Below, piece by piece: positions 20,694 through 27,005 of a stretch of 27,005 nt of DNA. Numbering within the stretch: position 1 is the first letter of the stretch; each line of letters opens with the position of its first letter. The stretch comes from Patescibacteria group bacterium. GTDB lineage: Bacteria; Patescibacteriota; Minisyncoccia; Phycocordibacterales; PALSA-1337. The stretch is taken from the NCBI GenBank assembly GCA_004298345.1, contig SCTV01000075.1, positions 1-27,005 on the forward strand, in the 5' to 3' direction. A program made the translations under genes and the position numbers. The notes under the pieces are model-generated. The model did no database searches. It was given only the letters and a program-made list of their open reading frames with translations, and was not told where the DNA came from.

Positions 20694-22760
20694 ATGGCTA
20701 AAAACGAAGACGAAAAAAAGGTAAAGAAAGGCTCGTACGGCGCGGATGAGATTACGGTACTTGAGGGACTTGATCCGGTGCGAAAGCGCCCGGGTATGTA
20801 TATTGGTACGACTGGTCCTGAGGGTCTCCATCACCTCATCACTGAAATTTTTGACAACTCTCGCGACGAAGCGATGGGTGGTTTTTGTGATGATATTGAA
20901 ATCACTCTTTTGCCAGAAAATCGTATTCGTGTAGTAGACAATGGCCGAGGTATTCCTGTCGACACACATTCAAAGACAAAAGTTTCTGCGCTCGAGACGG
21001 TCATGACCGTGCTTCATGCCGGAGGTAAATTTGGAGGTGAGGGCTACAAAGTTTCTGGAGGTCTCCACGGTGTGGGTGCCTCGGTAGTAAATGCACTTTC
21101 TATTTTCTGTCAGGTTATCGTACATCGAGATGGTGGTGTGTATATGCAGGAGTATAGTCAAGGTAAAAAGAAGTCAGCTGTCAAAAAGATAGATTCAAGC
21201 AAACTCCACGGTACGATAGTCTACTTTGAGCCAGACAAGGAAATTTTTAAAGAAGGAGTAATTTTTGATTTTAATAGAGTGGTGACTCATATGCGACAGC
21301 AAGCGTACTTGGTACGAGGTCTTCGGATCTCTGTCATCGACGCTCGAGAATGTCCGGACAAGATCGACCTTGCTGATGTCTTTTATTTCCGGGAGCTCAG
21401 TATCGATGCGCCATCACAGAGTTTCTATTTTGAAGGGGGTCTCATATCTCTTGTTAGATTTAATAATCAATTTCAGAAGCCGATCCACAAAAACATTTTC
21501 TACATTGAAAAGAAAGTTGAAGGTGTAGAATCTGTGGAGATCGCTCTACAATATGTGGACGATATCTCACCTCGTCTTCTTGCGTTTGCAAACAACATTT
21601 ACAATAGTGAGGGTGGTACGCACATGACCGGTTTCAAGACTGCTCTGACCAGGACGATCAACAACTATGCTCGTAAAAATACATTAGTAAAAGATAGCGA
21701 GGATAATTTTACTGGAGATGATGTGTTAGAAGGCCTCACGGCGGTAGTGTCGGTCAAGCTTCGAGAAATACAGTTTGAGGGCCAGACTAAGGCTAAGCTC
21801 GGTAGTGTGGAAGCACAGGGAGCAGTGGCAACTGTTTTCGGTGAAGCCTTTTCCGCCTTTCTTGAAGAAAATCCAGACGATGCTCGCGCGATCGTGCAGA
21901 AATCTATCCTCGCACTCAAGGCACGAAAGGCTGCTAAGGCCGCAAAGGATTCAGTGCTTCGCAAGGGTGCGCTCGAAGGCATGACACTTCCCGGAAAGCT
22001 TGCTGACTGTCAAAGTGGTACAGAAGCAAAAGACGCTGAAATATTTATTGTGGAGGGAGATTCTGCAGGTGGTACAGCAAAAGCTGGACGAGATAGACGA
22101 ACTCAGGCAGTGCTTCCGCTTCGAGGCAAGATTCTAAACATCGAGCGAGCTCGACTCGACCGCATGCTCGGTTCTGAGCAGATCAAAAATCTTGTCGTGG
22201 CAATGGGTACTGCTATCGGGGACACTTTTGATATTACGAAACTTCGTTATCACAAAATAATTATTGCGACTGATGCCGACGTGGACGGTGCGCACATTCG
22301 TACATTGATTTTGACCTTGCTTTATCGATATTTCAAACCACTGATCGAGGGAGGATTTGTGTACATTGCTCAGCCACCACTTTACAAGGTAAAGCGAGGT
22401 AAGGAGACATTATATTTTTATTCAGATGAAGAGAAAATAAAAGCACTTGGCAAAGATGTAGATGTCGCTCAAGAAGGTGAAGAAGAAAGTGGGGAAGAGC
22501 AGCCAGCCGAAGATCTCTTTGATCCAAAGAATAAAAAGGCAGCCAAGGTACACATTCAAAGATACAAGGGTCTCGGAGAAATGAATGCCGAAGAGCTCAA
22601 GGAAACCACTATGGATCCGGAGAAAAGAATTCTCAAGCAGGTTTCTATTACTGATGCGTTTGAAGCGGATAAGGTGTTTGATATGCTCATGGGTACGGAT
22701 GTACCAGCGAGGAAGTCGTTTATACAGTCGAACGCTATGAAGGCCACTATCGACATCTAA
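20694..22760 (+). CDS. gyrB: DNA gyrase subunit B
   Basis: A 688-aa ATPase subunit of the type II topoisomerase that introduces negative supercoils. The GHKL ATPase domain shows E51 and N55 in EIFDNSRDEA, DNGRGIPV, GGKFGGEGYKVSGGLHGVGASVVNALS, and the transducer follows. The TOPRIM domain has EIFIVEGDSAGGTAK and the metal-binding IIIATDADVDGAHIRTL; PLRGKILN and QRYKGLGEMN are present. Length and the RYKGLGEMN ending favour GyrB over ParE, which cannot be fully excluded without gyrA context. An acidic low-complexity insert (AQEGEEESGEEQPAED) lies before the final domain. Transcribed alone from an extended -10. Confidence 0.95.
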   Translation: MAKNEDEKKVKKGSYGADEITVLEGLDPVRKRPGMYIGTTGPEGLHHLITEIFDNSRDEAMGGFCDDIEITLLPENRIRVVDNGRGIPVDTHSKTKVSALETVMTVLHAGGKFGGEGYKVSGGLHGVGASVVNALSIFCQVIVHRDGGVYMQEYSQGKKKSAVKKIDSSKLHGTIVYFEPDKEIFKEGVIFDFNRVVTHMRQQAYLVRGLRISVIDARECPDKIDLADVFYFRELSIDAPSQSFYFEGGLISLVRFNNQFQKPIHKNIFYIEKKVEGVESVEIALQYVDDISPRLLAFANNIYNSEGGTHMTGFKTALTRTINNYARKNTLVKDSEDNFTGDDVLEGLTAVVSVKLREIQFEGQTKAKLGSVEAQGAVATVFGEAFSAFLEENPDDARAIVQKSILALKARKAAKAAKDSVLRKGALEGMTLPGKLADCQSGTEAKDAEIFIVEGDSAGGTAKAGRDRRTQAVLPLRGKILNIERARLDRMLGSEQIKNLVVAMGTAIGDTFDITKLRYHKIIIATDADVDGAHIRTLILTLLYRYFKPLIEGGFVYIAQPPLYKVKRGKETLYFYSDEEKIKALGKDVDVAQEGEEESGEEQPAEDLFDPKNKKAAKVHIQRYKGLGEMNAEELKETTMDPEKRILKQVSITDAFEADKVFDMLMGTDVPARKSFIQSNAMKATIDI

Positions 22761-22771
22761 GTAAAACCTTC

Positions 22772-22913
22772 AGAATTAGCGCTGGCCTTTGTTGCAGACT
22801 CCGCTTACTTCCGCAACGTCGGTTTCGCGAAAACGCGTCGCGCACCGTCCATTGAGTCGCGACGTACATTTTGGTCGTAATGCTCATCTGCGCCTCGGCC
22901 AGCATCTAATTCT
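22772..22913. ncRNA. candidate structured RNA element downstream of gyrB
   Basis: A 142-nt GC-rich island in an A/T-rich gap. The ends pair: AGAATTA (22772-22778) with TAATTCT (22907-22913), and GCTGGCC (22781-22787) with GGCCAGC (22897-22903). Inside, GTTGC/GCAAC (22791-22795 with 22813-22817) and CGTCGCG/CGCGACG (about 22836 with 22857) form further helices. No protein is encoded and I recognise no known RNA family. The strand is unknown. It could also be a DNA-level repeat element. Confidence 0.45.
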
Positions 22914-22955
22914 AAAAATTTTACGAAATTCTAAAGTTTAAAATGCAAAGTTGAA

Positions 22956-22991
22956 CCCCCCCGGAATTTTCTACTGAAAATTCCGGGGGGG
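22956..22991. terminator. TACT-loop hairpin with C7/G11 base
   Basis: Arms 22956-22971 and 22976-22991 pair perfectly (16 bp) around TACT. The 3' side carries a run of 11 G then TTGTTTTA. Same plan as 565-596. It may end the gyrB transcript. Confidence 0.5.
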
Positions 22992-23111
22992 GGGGTTGTT
23001 TTACCCTTAATCCATCATAGAAAAACCGAACCCATAACAATTACCCTAAAAACTCGACCTCTGTAAGCCATAAACCCTCCCCCCGTCTCCACAGATGAGG
23101 CTTTTATCTAT

Positions 23112-23137
23112 AAGTACCCGGTGTAAGGTGGGTACTT
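23112..23137. promoter_or_regulatory. dyad AAGTACCC-N10-GGGTACTT overlapping the -35 box
   Basis: A perfect 8-bp inverted repeat whose right arm shares its last two bases with the TTGACA at 23136. The position fits an operator for a dimeric regulator; a small upstream terminator is the alternative. Confidence 0.45.
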
Positions 23138-23164
23138 GACAAAAAATACGAAAGGGTGTATAAT
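23136..23164 (+). promoter_or_regulatory. full-consensus promoter of the surface-protein gene
   Basis: TTGACA (23136-23141), exactly 17 nt, then TATAAT (23159-23164) preceded by TG. This is the only perfect consensus promoter in the window. The predicted +1 is 23171, 3 nt before the ATG at 23174. Confidence 0.85.
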
Positions 23165-23173
23165 AGAAGGGTA

Positions 23174-25024
23174 ATGAAAAATACATCAATTTTCCACAAC
23201 TTTATAGTAAACCTTATATCTGGTAAAAAGTCCGTATTTGCTAGCTATTTTATGCTTTTTGGCCTTATTTTGACCGCATCTCCCATCTCTGCTCACGCTG
23301 AGTTTCTTGACTATGTCGACCCATTTGGCATCTTTCATAGTACTAGTAAAGGCCCTCTAGATTATGGTCTTGATATCATCGACCCATTCTCAGTATTGCA
23401 TGGCCAGGATCCTCGATATGAGACCCGGATTCAACAGACAACCCCAACTCTCGATGCGACATGTTATGCCAATCCAACCTCTGCCTCTACTGGTCAGACG
23501 GTGTATTGGAACGCGTCAGCTTTTGGTGGAAATGGTAACTATAGTTACTCATGGAGTGGTACCGACGGTCTTTCTGGAAACTCAAATACCATTTCTCGAT
23601 CATACTCATCTCCTGGTGCAAAGACCGCTTCAGTGACCGTTACTTCGGGTGGTCAGACGGTAACTCGTGCTTGTGGTAATGGTGTTGCTATTTCTGATCA
23701 GGGTTATCAGTCTCCTACGGGAACTACTACTATTATCTATCAACCATACCCATATCCGTATCCTCAATACCCGACATATCCAACCTACAACTACGGCCCA
23801 ACCGGTAGTGCTCTCGATGCATCTTGTTATGTAAACCCAACCTCTGCTGGCGTTGGTGATACTGTGTATTGGAATGCTTCGGCTTCTGGCGGTACGGGTA
23901 ACTATAGTTATTACTGGACAGGTACCGACGGTCTCGGTGGTCAGAGCAACAATATTACCAAATCATACTACGCTCCTGGAGATAAATTTGCTTCAGTGAC
24001 CGTTACTTCAGGTAGCCAGACTATTACTCGACAGTGTGCAAACAGCACCACTATCTATGGTGGTACCGGATATTCAAATAACTATCCATATAACTATTAT
24101 GGAAATAATTATTACAACAACTACCCGACTAATAATTACGGCCAGAATTATTATACAACTGATACTTCTCTAGAAGTCTCATGTGCTCCCAACACAGCAG
24201 TCGCAGGTATCAACCAACTAATCACCTGGACATCTCATGTATATGGCGGAAATGGAAACTATCAGTATTTCTGGACAGGTACCGACAATCTTACCAGTGT
24301 GCAGAGTACCGCTTCTAAATCCTATTCAACTTCAGGTACCAAATCAGGTCTCTTGACTGTGACTTCTGGTGGTCAAACTATCACTCGACAGTGTACTTCT
24401 GTTGTGCAAGTAGGTGATCAAACAGGAGGAGCTGTTGTCTCGGGCGGTCTCCGAGCATCGTGTTATGCCGATGCTGATTCTATCGCTCCAGGCCAGACGG
24501 TTACTTGGTCAGCACTTGCGGCGGGTGGTAACGGCAACTACAGTTATTCATGGACAGGTAGTGACGCACTCTATGGTTCAGGCCCTTCGGTATCAAAGGC
24601 GTATAGCGGTACTGGTTCTAAATATGCTACTGTTACTGTCACTTCTGATGGTCAAACTATCTCGGCTCCGTGTGTGAATACTATTGCAGTCGCACGAACT
24701 TCGACTGTGGCAACAAACACTGGTACTAAGACAGTGGCAAAAAATAATACCGGTCTTCTCAGTGCGGCATTCTTTGGAATCGGAAATTTCCCACTTATCC
24801 TGTTCCTTATCCTTCTTATCCTTATCTTGATCGGTCTCATTATCTACCTTCTTTATTACAGAGATCGTGAGGATGAAAGGAATGATCGCGAGTCGGTCGT
24901 TATTACCAAAAAAGATGAAAGTGTAGAAAAGCATACTGTGCTTGTTGATAATAGAAGCGATGTGGGGAATGGAAATCAGTATAACGGCAACGGCTATCAT
25001 AACGGAAACGGACAGAATCACTAA
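23174..25024 (+). CDS. surface protein with four Ig/PKD-like Cys-paired modules and C-terminal membrane anchor
   Basis: The start is set at ATG 23174 (616 aa); a GTG at 23156 lies upstream of the predicted +1. Residues about 19-42 are a signal peptide ending ISAHA. Four modules follow with Cys pairs C97-C167, C218-C288, C337-C407 and C430-C500, every pair exactly 70 residues apart. Each module has the pattern C-Y-A-P-T, GNYSYxWTGTD, SKSY-S-G-K and ASVTVTSGGQTITR-C, a PKD/Ig-like beta sandwich with one disulfide inferred. Linkers are Pro/Tyr-rich (about 189-207) and Asn/Tyr-rich (about 300-328). A helix at about 540-561 anchors the C-terminus, followed by a charged tail ending in NG repeats. 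Its perfect promoter suggests high expression. A cell-surface structural or adhesive role is inferred. Confidence 0.8.
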   Translation: MKNTSIFHNFIVNLISGKKSVFASYFMLFGLILTASPISAHAEFLDYVDPFGIFHSTSKGPLDYGLDIIDPFSVLHGQDPRYETRIQQTTPTLDATCYANPTSASTGQTVYWNASAFGGNGNYSYSWSGTDGLSGNSNTISRSYSSPGAKTASVTVTSGGQTVTRACGNGVAISDQGYQSPTGTTTIIYQPYPYPYPQYPTYPTYNYGPTGSALDASCYVNPTSAGVGDTVYWNASASGGTGNYSYYWTGTDGLGGQSNNITKSYYAPGDKFASVTVTSGSQTITRQCANSTTIYGGTGYSNNYPYNYYGNNYYNNYPTNNYGQNYYTTDTSLEVSCAPNTAVAGINQLITWTSHVYGGNGNYQYFWTGTDNLTSVQSTASKSYSTSGTKSGLLTVTSGGQTITRQCTSVVQVGDQTGGAVVSGGLRASCYADADSIAPGQTVTWSALAAGGNGNYSYSWTGSDALYGSGPSVSKAYSGTGSKYATVTVTSDGQTISAPCVNTIAVARTSTVATNTGTKTVAKNNTGLLSAAFFGIGNFPLILFLILLILILIGLIIYLLYYRDREDERNDRESVVITKKDESVEKHTVLVDNRSDVGNGNQYNGNGYHNGNGQNH

Positions 25025-25031
25025 TTAATTA

Positions 25032-25077
25032 AAAACAAAATCCCCCGCGGCGTACTCGCCGCGGGGGATTTTGTTTT
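25032..25077. terminator. bidirectional terminator between convergent genes, TACT loop
   Basis: A perfect 21-bp stem (25032-25052 with 25057-25077) around TACT, with a TCCCCCGCGGCG core and A-rich/T-rich outer arms that provide a U-tract in either direction. It serves both the surface-protein gene (plus) and thrS (minus). Confidence 0.92.
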
Positions 25078-25085
25078 CTTGCTAG

Positions 25086-26333
25086 CTATTTTTTCTCCCT
25101 GATCTCTTTATTCAATTTTTCCAACACTTCTTCGGCACTCATCTGGCCAAGGTTGCCACTGTCTCGACTTTCGAGAGTAACTTTTTGAGCAGCAATGTCT
25201 TTGTCACCAATGATGATGAAGTAAGGAATCTTTTCTACTTTTGCAGCACGGACTTTTTTGCCAAAACCTTCATTTCCAAGTGAGAGCTCGCAGCGAATCT
25301 GCGCTTCACGGAGCATTGTGTATACCTTTTTTGCCTCTGCCTGGTGTTGCTCATCTATTGGAATAATTTTTACCTGTACCGGAGAAAGCCAGAGAGGGAA
25401 GGCGCCCATATATTTTTCAATAAGAAAAGCAATGATACGTTCGATCGCACCGACCGATGAGCGGTGTACCACTCGAGCGAGCTCTTCTTTGCCGGCTTCA
25501 TTTATGTAAGTCAGATTAAATCGGCCAGGCATACAGAAGTCGTACTGGACGGTAAAGGCGGTGTCCTCTTTGCCATTAGCATTTTTCATCTGAATATCTA
25601 TCTTTGGGCCATAAAATGCCGCTTCATCTTTTGCTTCAGTAAACTTACTTCCTCGCTTTTTCAACAATGCACGCAAGAGCCCCTCGCTTTTTTCCCATGC
25701 AGCATCATCTTTGTGGTATTTTTCAGTGTTGGTGATATCACCGAGGGAAAGTCTGTACCAGTAGTCAGTATCTTTTTTGAGACCCATAGTTTCGGTCACA
25801 AATTCGATGAGGTCGAGTGCCTTACCGATTTCTTCTGTAGCTTGCTCATCATCTTTACAGATAATATGTGCATCTGAAAGACAAAATGTACGAACACGCT
25901 GAAGACCCATGAGCTCTCCAGATTGCTCATATCGATAGAGCCGTGCAAGCTCGGCAATACGTACCGGTAGTTCTTTGTACGTATGTGGTTTGCGGAGATA
26001 GAGCTCGAAATGATGGGGACAGGTCATCGGACGGAGCATAAATTCCTCATCATCGATTTTGATCGGCGCATACATTGAATCCTGATAATGTGGATAGTGA
26101 CCAGACTTACGGTAGAGATCAAGCTTGGCGATCTCTGGTGTGTAGACGTGTTTGTAGTCGCGCCTAGTTTCCTCGTCCACGATAAAGCGTTCGAGCTCAC
26201 GGCGAATCACCGAGCCTTTTTCGGTCCAGAGGGGAAGACCTTTGCCGACTGATGTTGAAAAAGCAAAGAGGTCGAGCTCTTTTCCGAGTTTTTTGTGATC
26301 GCGCTCTTCGGGAGCGGGTGTTGGTGTTGTCAT
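25086..26333 (-). CDS. thrS: threonyl-tRNA synthetase lacking TGS and editing domains
   Basis: A 415-aa protein against about 640 for the usual bacterial enzyme. It begins at the catalytic domain (DHKKLGKELDLFAFSTSVGKGLPLWTEKG), so the N-terminal TGS and the tRNA-editing (N2/SAD) domains are absent. Zinc ligands C105 (RPMTCPHH), H156 (SDAHII) and H290 (VVHRSSVGAIERI) are present, as are motif 2 (RIAELARLYRYEQSGELMGLQRVR) and the C-terminal HGTP anticodon domain (VKIIPIDEQHQ ... GNEGFGKKVRAA ... YFIIIGDKD). It charges tRNA-Thr and would lack its own Ser-tRNA-Thr editing. Similar editing-free forms are known in yeast mitochondria and some mycoplasmas. Upstream frames contain the regulatory leader, so the short start is not an annotation artefact. 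Confidence 0.94.
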   Translation of the reverse strand: MTTPTPAPEERDHKKLGKELDLFAFSTSVGKGLPLWTEKGSVIRRELERFIVDEETRRDYKHVYTPEIAKLDLYRKSGHYPHYQDSMYAPIKIDDEEFMLRPMTCPHHFELYLRKPHTYKELPVRIAELARLYRYEQSGELMGLQRVRTFCLSDAHIICKDDEQATEEIGKALDLIEFVTETMGLKKDTDYWYRLSLGDITNTEKYHKDDAAWEKSEGLLRALLKKRGSKFTEAKDEAAFYGPKIDIQMKNANGKEDTAFTVQYDFCMPGRFNLTYINEAGKEELARVVHRSSVGAIERIIAFLIEKYMGAFPLWLSPVQVKIIPIDEQHQAEAKKVYTMLREAQIRCELSLGNEGFGKKVRAAKVEKIPYFIIIGDKDIAAQKVTLESRDSGNLGQMSAEEVLEKLNKEIREKK

Positions 26334-26363
26334 GTTAATAAAATTATAAATAATAACGAAACT

Positions 26364-26404
26364 GCCCGAGCGATTCAGACAAAATATGTCTGAGTCGCTC
26401 GGGC
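26364..26404 (-). terminator. leader terminator hairpin of thrS, alternative to the antiterminator
   Basis: An 18-bp stem with one mismatch (26404-26387 with 26381-26364) around a 5-nt loop, followed on the minus strand by AGTTTCGTTATTATTT. Its 5' arm begins CCCGAGC, which can instead pair with GCTCGG at 26432-26427. Confidence 0.7.
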
Positions 26405-26521
26405 GGGGAGATTCCTCGTGGTTCCACCGAGCTTTCCGTTTGAGACGGACACTTCATTACTTCAGATTAGGGTTGTTACCTCGCTTGCGCGTTTGCGGGT
26501 GGTAGCCGCAACAACTTCTGT
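26364..26521 (-). promoter_or_regulatory. T-box-like tRNA-sensing leader of thrS
   Basis: The RNA (about 26521 down to 26334) carries GCUCGG-UGGAACC-ACGAGG, matching the T-box motif (GGGUGGAACCGCGG in Firmicutes). The bulge UGGAACC (26426-26420) is followed by a GAG/CUC helix and CCGAGC (26402-26397), which pairs with GCUCGG to close an antiterminator. The same CCGAGC forms the 5' arm of the terminator at 26404-26364, so the two folds exclude each other. UGGA would pair with 3' UCCA of an uncharged tRNA having U73, as tRNA-Thr at 15684 has. The upstream part (26516-26473) folds from GTTGTT/AACAAC with inner hairpins; Thr codons ACC (CTACCAC loop) and ACA (GTAACAAC) are both available as specifier. 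Stem I is short and its fold is uncertain. Confidence 0.75.
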
Positions 26522-26527
26522 ATTTAT

Positions 26528-26556
26528 AGTATATGCCCGATTTGGGCGTAGGTCAA
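26528..26556 (-). promoter_or_regulatory. promoter of the thrS leader
   Basis: On the minus strand TTGACC (26556-26551), a 17-nt spacer and TATACT (26533-26528). The predicted +1 is near 26521, leaving a leader of about 188 nt before the thrS ATG, by far the longest in the window. Confidence 0.75.
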
Positions 26557-26648
26557 ATGATTGACTTTTTTGGTTCACAGATGTATCGTTTTCTTGGACT
26601 TTGAAATCCCTGCTATTGTGGCGGGGTATCTTTGTGAAAGGGAACGTT

Positions 26649-27005
26649 ATGCACTTTGGCTTAGTAATCGTCCTTTGGGGCACATCTGGTCTTGCCGGAA
26701 CCCTGAATGTCGTGACAGGTGGCTCAAGAATGGTTTCTGACATATTTGCCTTCTATAATCTGGCGGGCATGATAGGGACTGTGGGGATTTTTCTCTGGAG
26801 GAAGAAGCATGGTCCAATCAGTGTGCGATCAAATCTCGTTACCGTGAAGATTATCATGGCAGGTTTGATCGGCCAAAACTTTGGACTAGGTGTCATCATG
26901 CTCTATTGTTTCTTCACCTCTCCTTTGGGGAATCTTCCGGTTTTCCCACTGATAGTAACTTTCCTGATGGCGGCGGTTTCTATCCTCGGAAGGTGTCTGG
27001 CTGTG
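26649..27005 (+). CDS. hypothetical multi-pass membrane protein, 3' partial
   Basis: ATG at 26649 opens a frame of 119 codons that runs off the window (MHFGLVIVLWGTSGLAGTLN...). At least four hydrophobic stretches are visible (about 3-20, 32-48, 66-88, 95-118), with a basic loop WRKKHGPISVRSN. Not recognised. A Shine-Dalgarno-like AAAGGGA lies 5 nt upstream and a TGCTATTGT box at 26611-26619 gives a leader of about 23 nt, so it belongs to the SD-led group. It diverges from thrS. Confidence 0.6.
   Translation, partial: MHFGLVIVLWGTSGLAGTLNVVTGGSRMVSDIFAFYNLAGMIGTVGIFLWRKKHGPISVRSNLVTVKIIMAGLIGQNFGLGVIMLYCFFTSPLGNLPVFPLIVTFLMAAVSILGRCLAV

Noticed and set aside
22772..22913. SRP RNA, RNase P RNA, tmRNA or 6S RNA
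   Set aside because: None of the characteristic conserved strings of these RNAs is visible on either strand.
26462..26743. 93-codon minus-strand frame over the thrS leader
   Set aside because: It covers the thrS promoter and the 5' half of the T-box-like leader, overlaps the divergent gene, and its translation has low-complexity character.
1..27005. Alternative genetic code with UGA as Gly (as in Gracilibacteria/Absconditabacteria)
   Set aside because: All conserved proteins are full length with TGA read as stop and need no internal TGA; one gene ends in TGA.

Overview
The window reads as a chromosomal segment of a small-genome bacterium, most likely of the Candidate Phyla Radiation (Patescibacteria, Parcubacteria/Paceibacteria-like). 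This is an inference from gene content and style: compact genes, a very short EF-Ts (152 aa), DUF2339/DUF3999 membrane proteins, small DUF1653 and DUF5069 proteins, a coiled-coil lytic transglycosylase, and -10 boxes lying only 6-10 nt before the start codon of many genes. Stops are almost all TAA (16) or TAG (12), with one TGA. All conserved genes are intact when TGA is read as stop, so the standard code applies.

Layout. 1-500: 5'-truncated PAP2 phosphatase. 755-4294 (minus): operon of a PfkB-type sugar kinase, phosphoglycerate mutase gpmI and a membrane-anchored trypsin-like protease. 4427-8527 (plus): DUF2339, DUF3999 and class II aldolase. 8718-9440 (minus): a hypothetical gene and a LuxR-type HTH protein. 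9515-15615 (plus): 2-hydroxyacid dehydrogenase, bL25, coiled-coil lytic transglycosylase, bL31, RF1, uS2, EF-Ts and a small membrane protein. 15684-15756: tRNA-Thr(UGU), followed by about 320 nt of dense hairpins that include an inverted copy of the tRNA 3' end. 16136-18265 (plus): small membrane protein, SMR transporter, DUF1653, HIT, NIF3-insert-like and DUF5069 proteins. 18268-19431 (minus): a single-chain PheRS of mitochondrial architecture. 19432-19848: a cluster of strong palindromes. 19849-20513 (minus): two small membrane proteins. 20694-22760: gyrB. 22761-23173: a structured noncoding stretch and a consensus promoter. 23174-25024: a surface protein with four Ig/PKD-like modules. 25086-26333 (minus): a ThrRS without TGS and editing domains, preceded by what looks like a T-box leader. 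26649-end: partial membrane protein.

How it fits together. The core is translation (bL25, bL31, uS2, EF-Ts, RF1, PheRS, ThrRS, tRNA-Thr) and lower glycolysis (aldolase, gpmI, sugar kinase), with cell-envelope proteins between. The most notable points are: (i) a T-box-like antiterminator/terminator before thrS whose UGGA bulge matches the U73 discriminator of the tRNA-Thr in this window; (ii) two stripped-down aminoacyl-tRNA synthetases with organelle-like architectures; (iii) promoter placement implying widespread leaderless mRNAs, against a minority of Shine-Dalgarno-led small membrane-protein genes with their own compact terminators; (iv) several families of repeated extragenic hairpins. 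No CRISPR array, transposase, phage gene or obvious defence system was seen.
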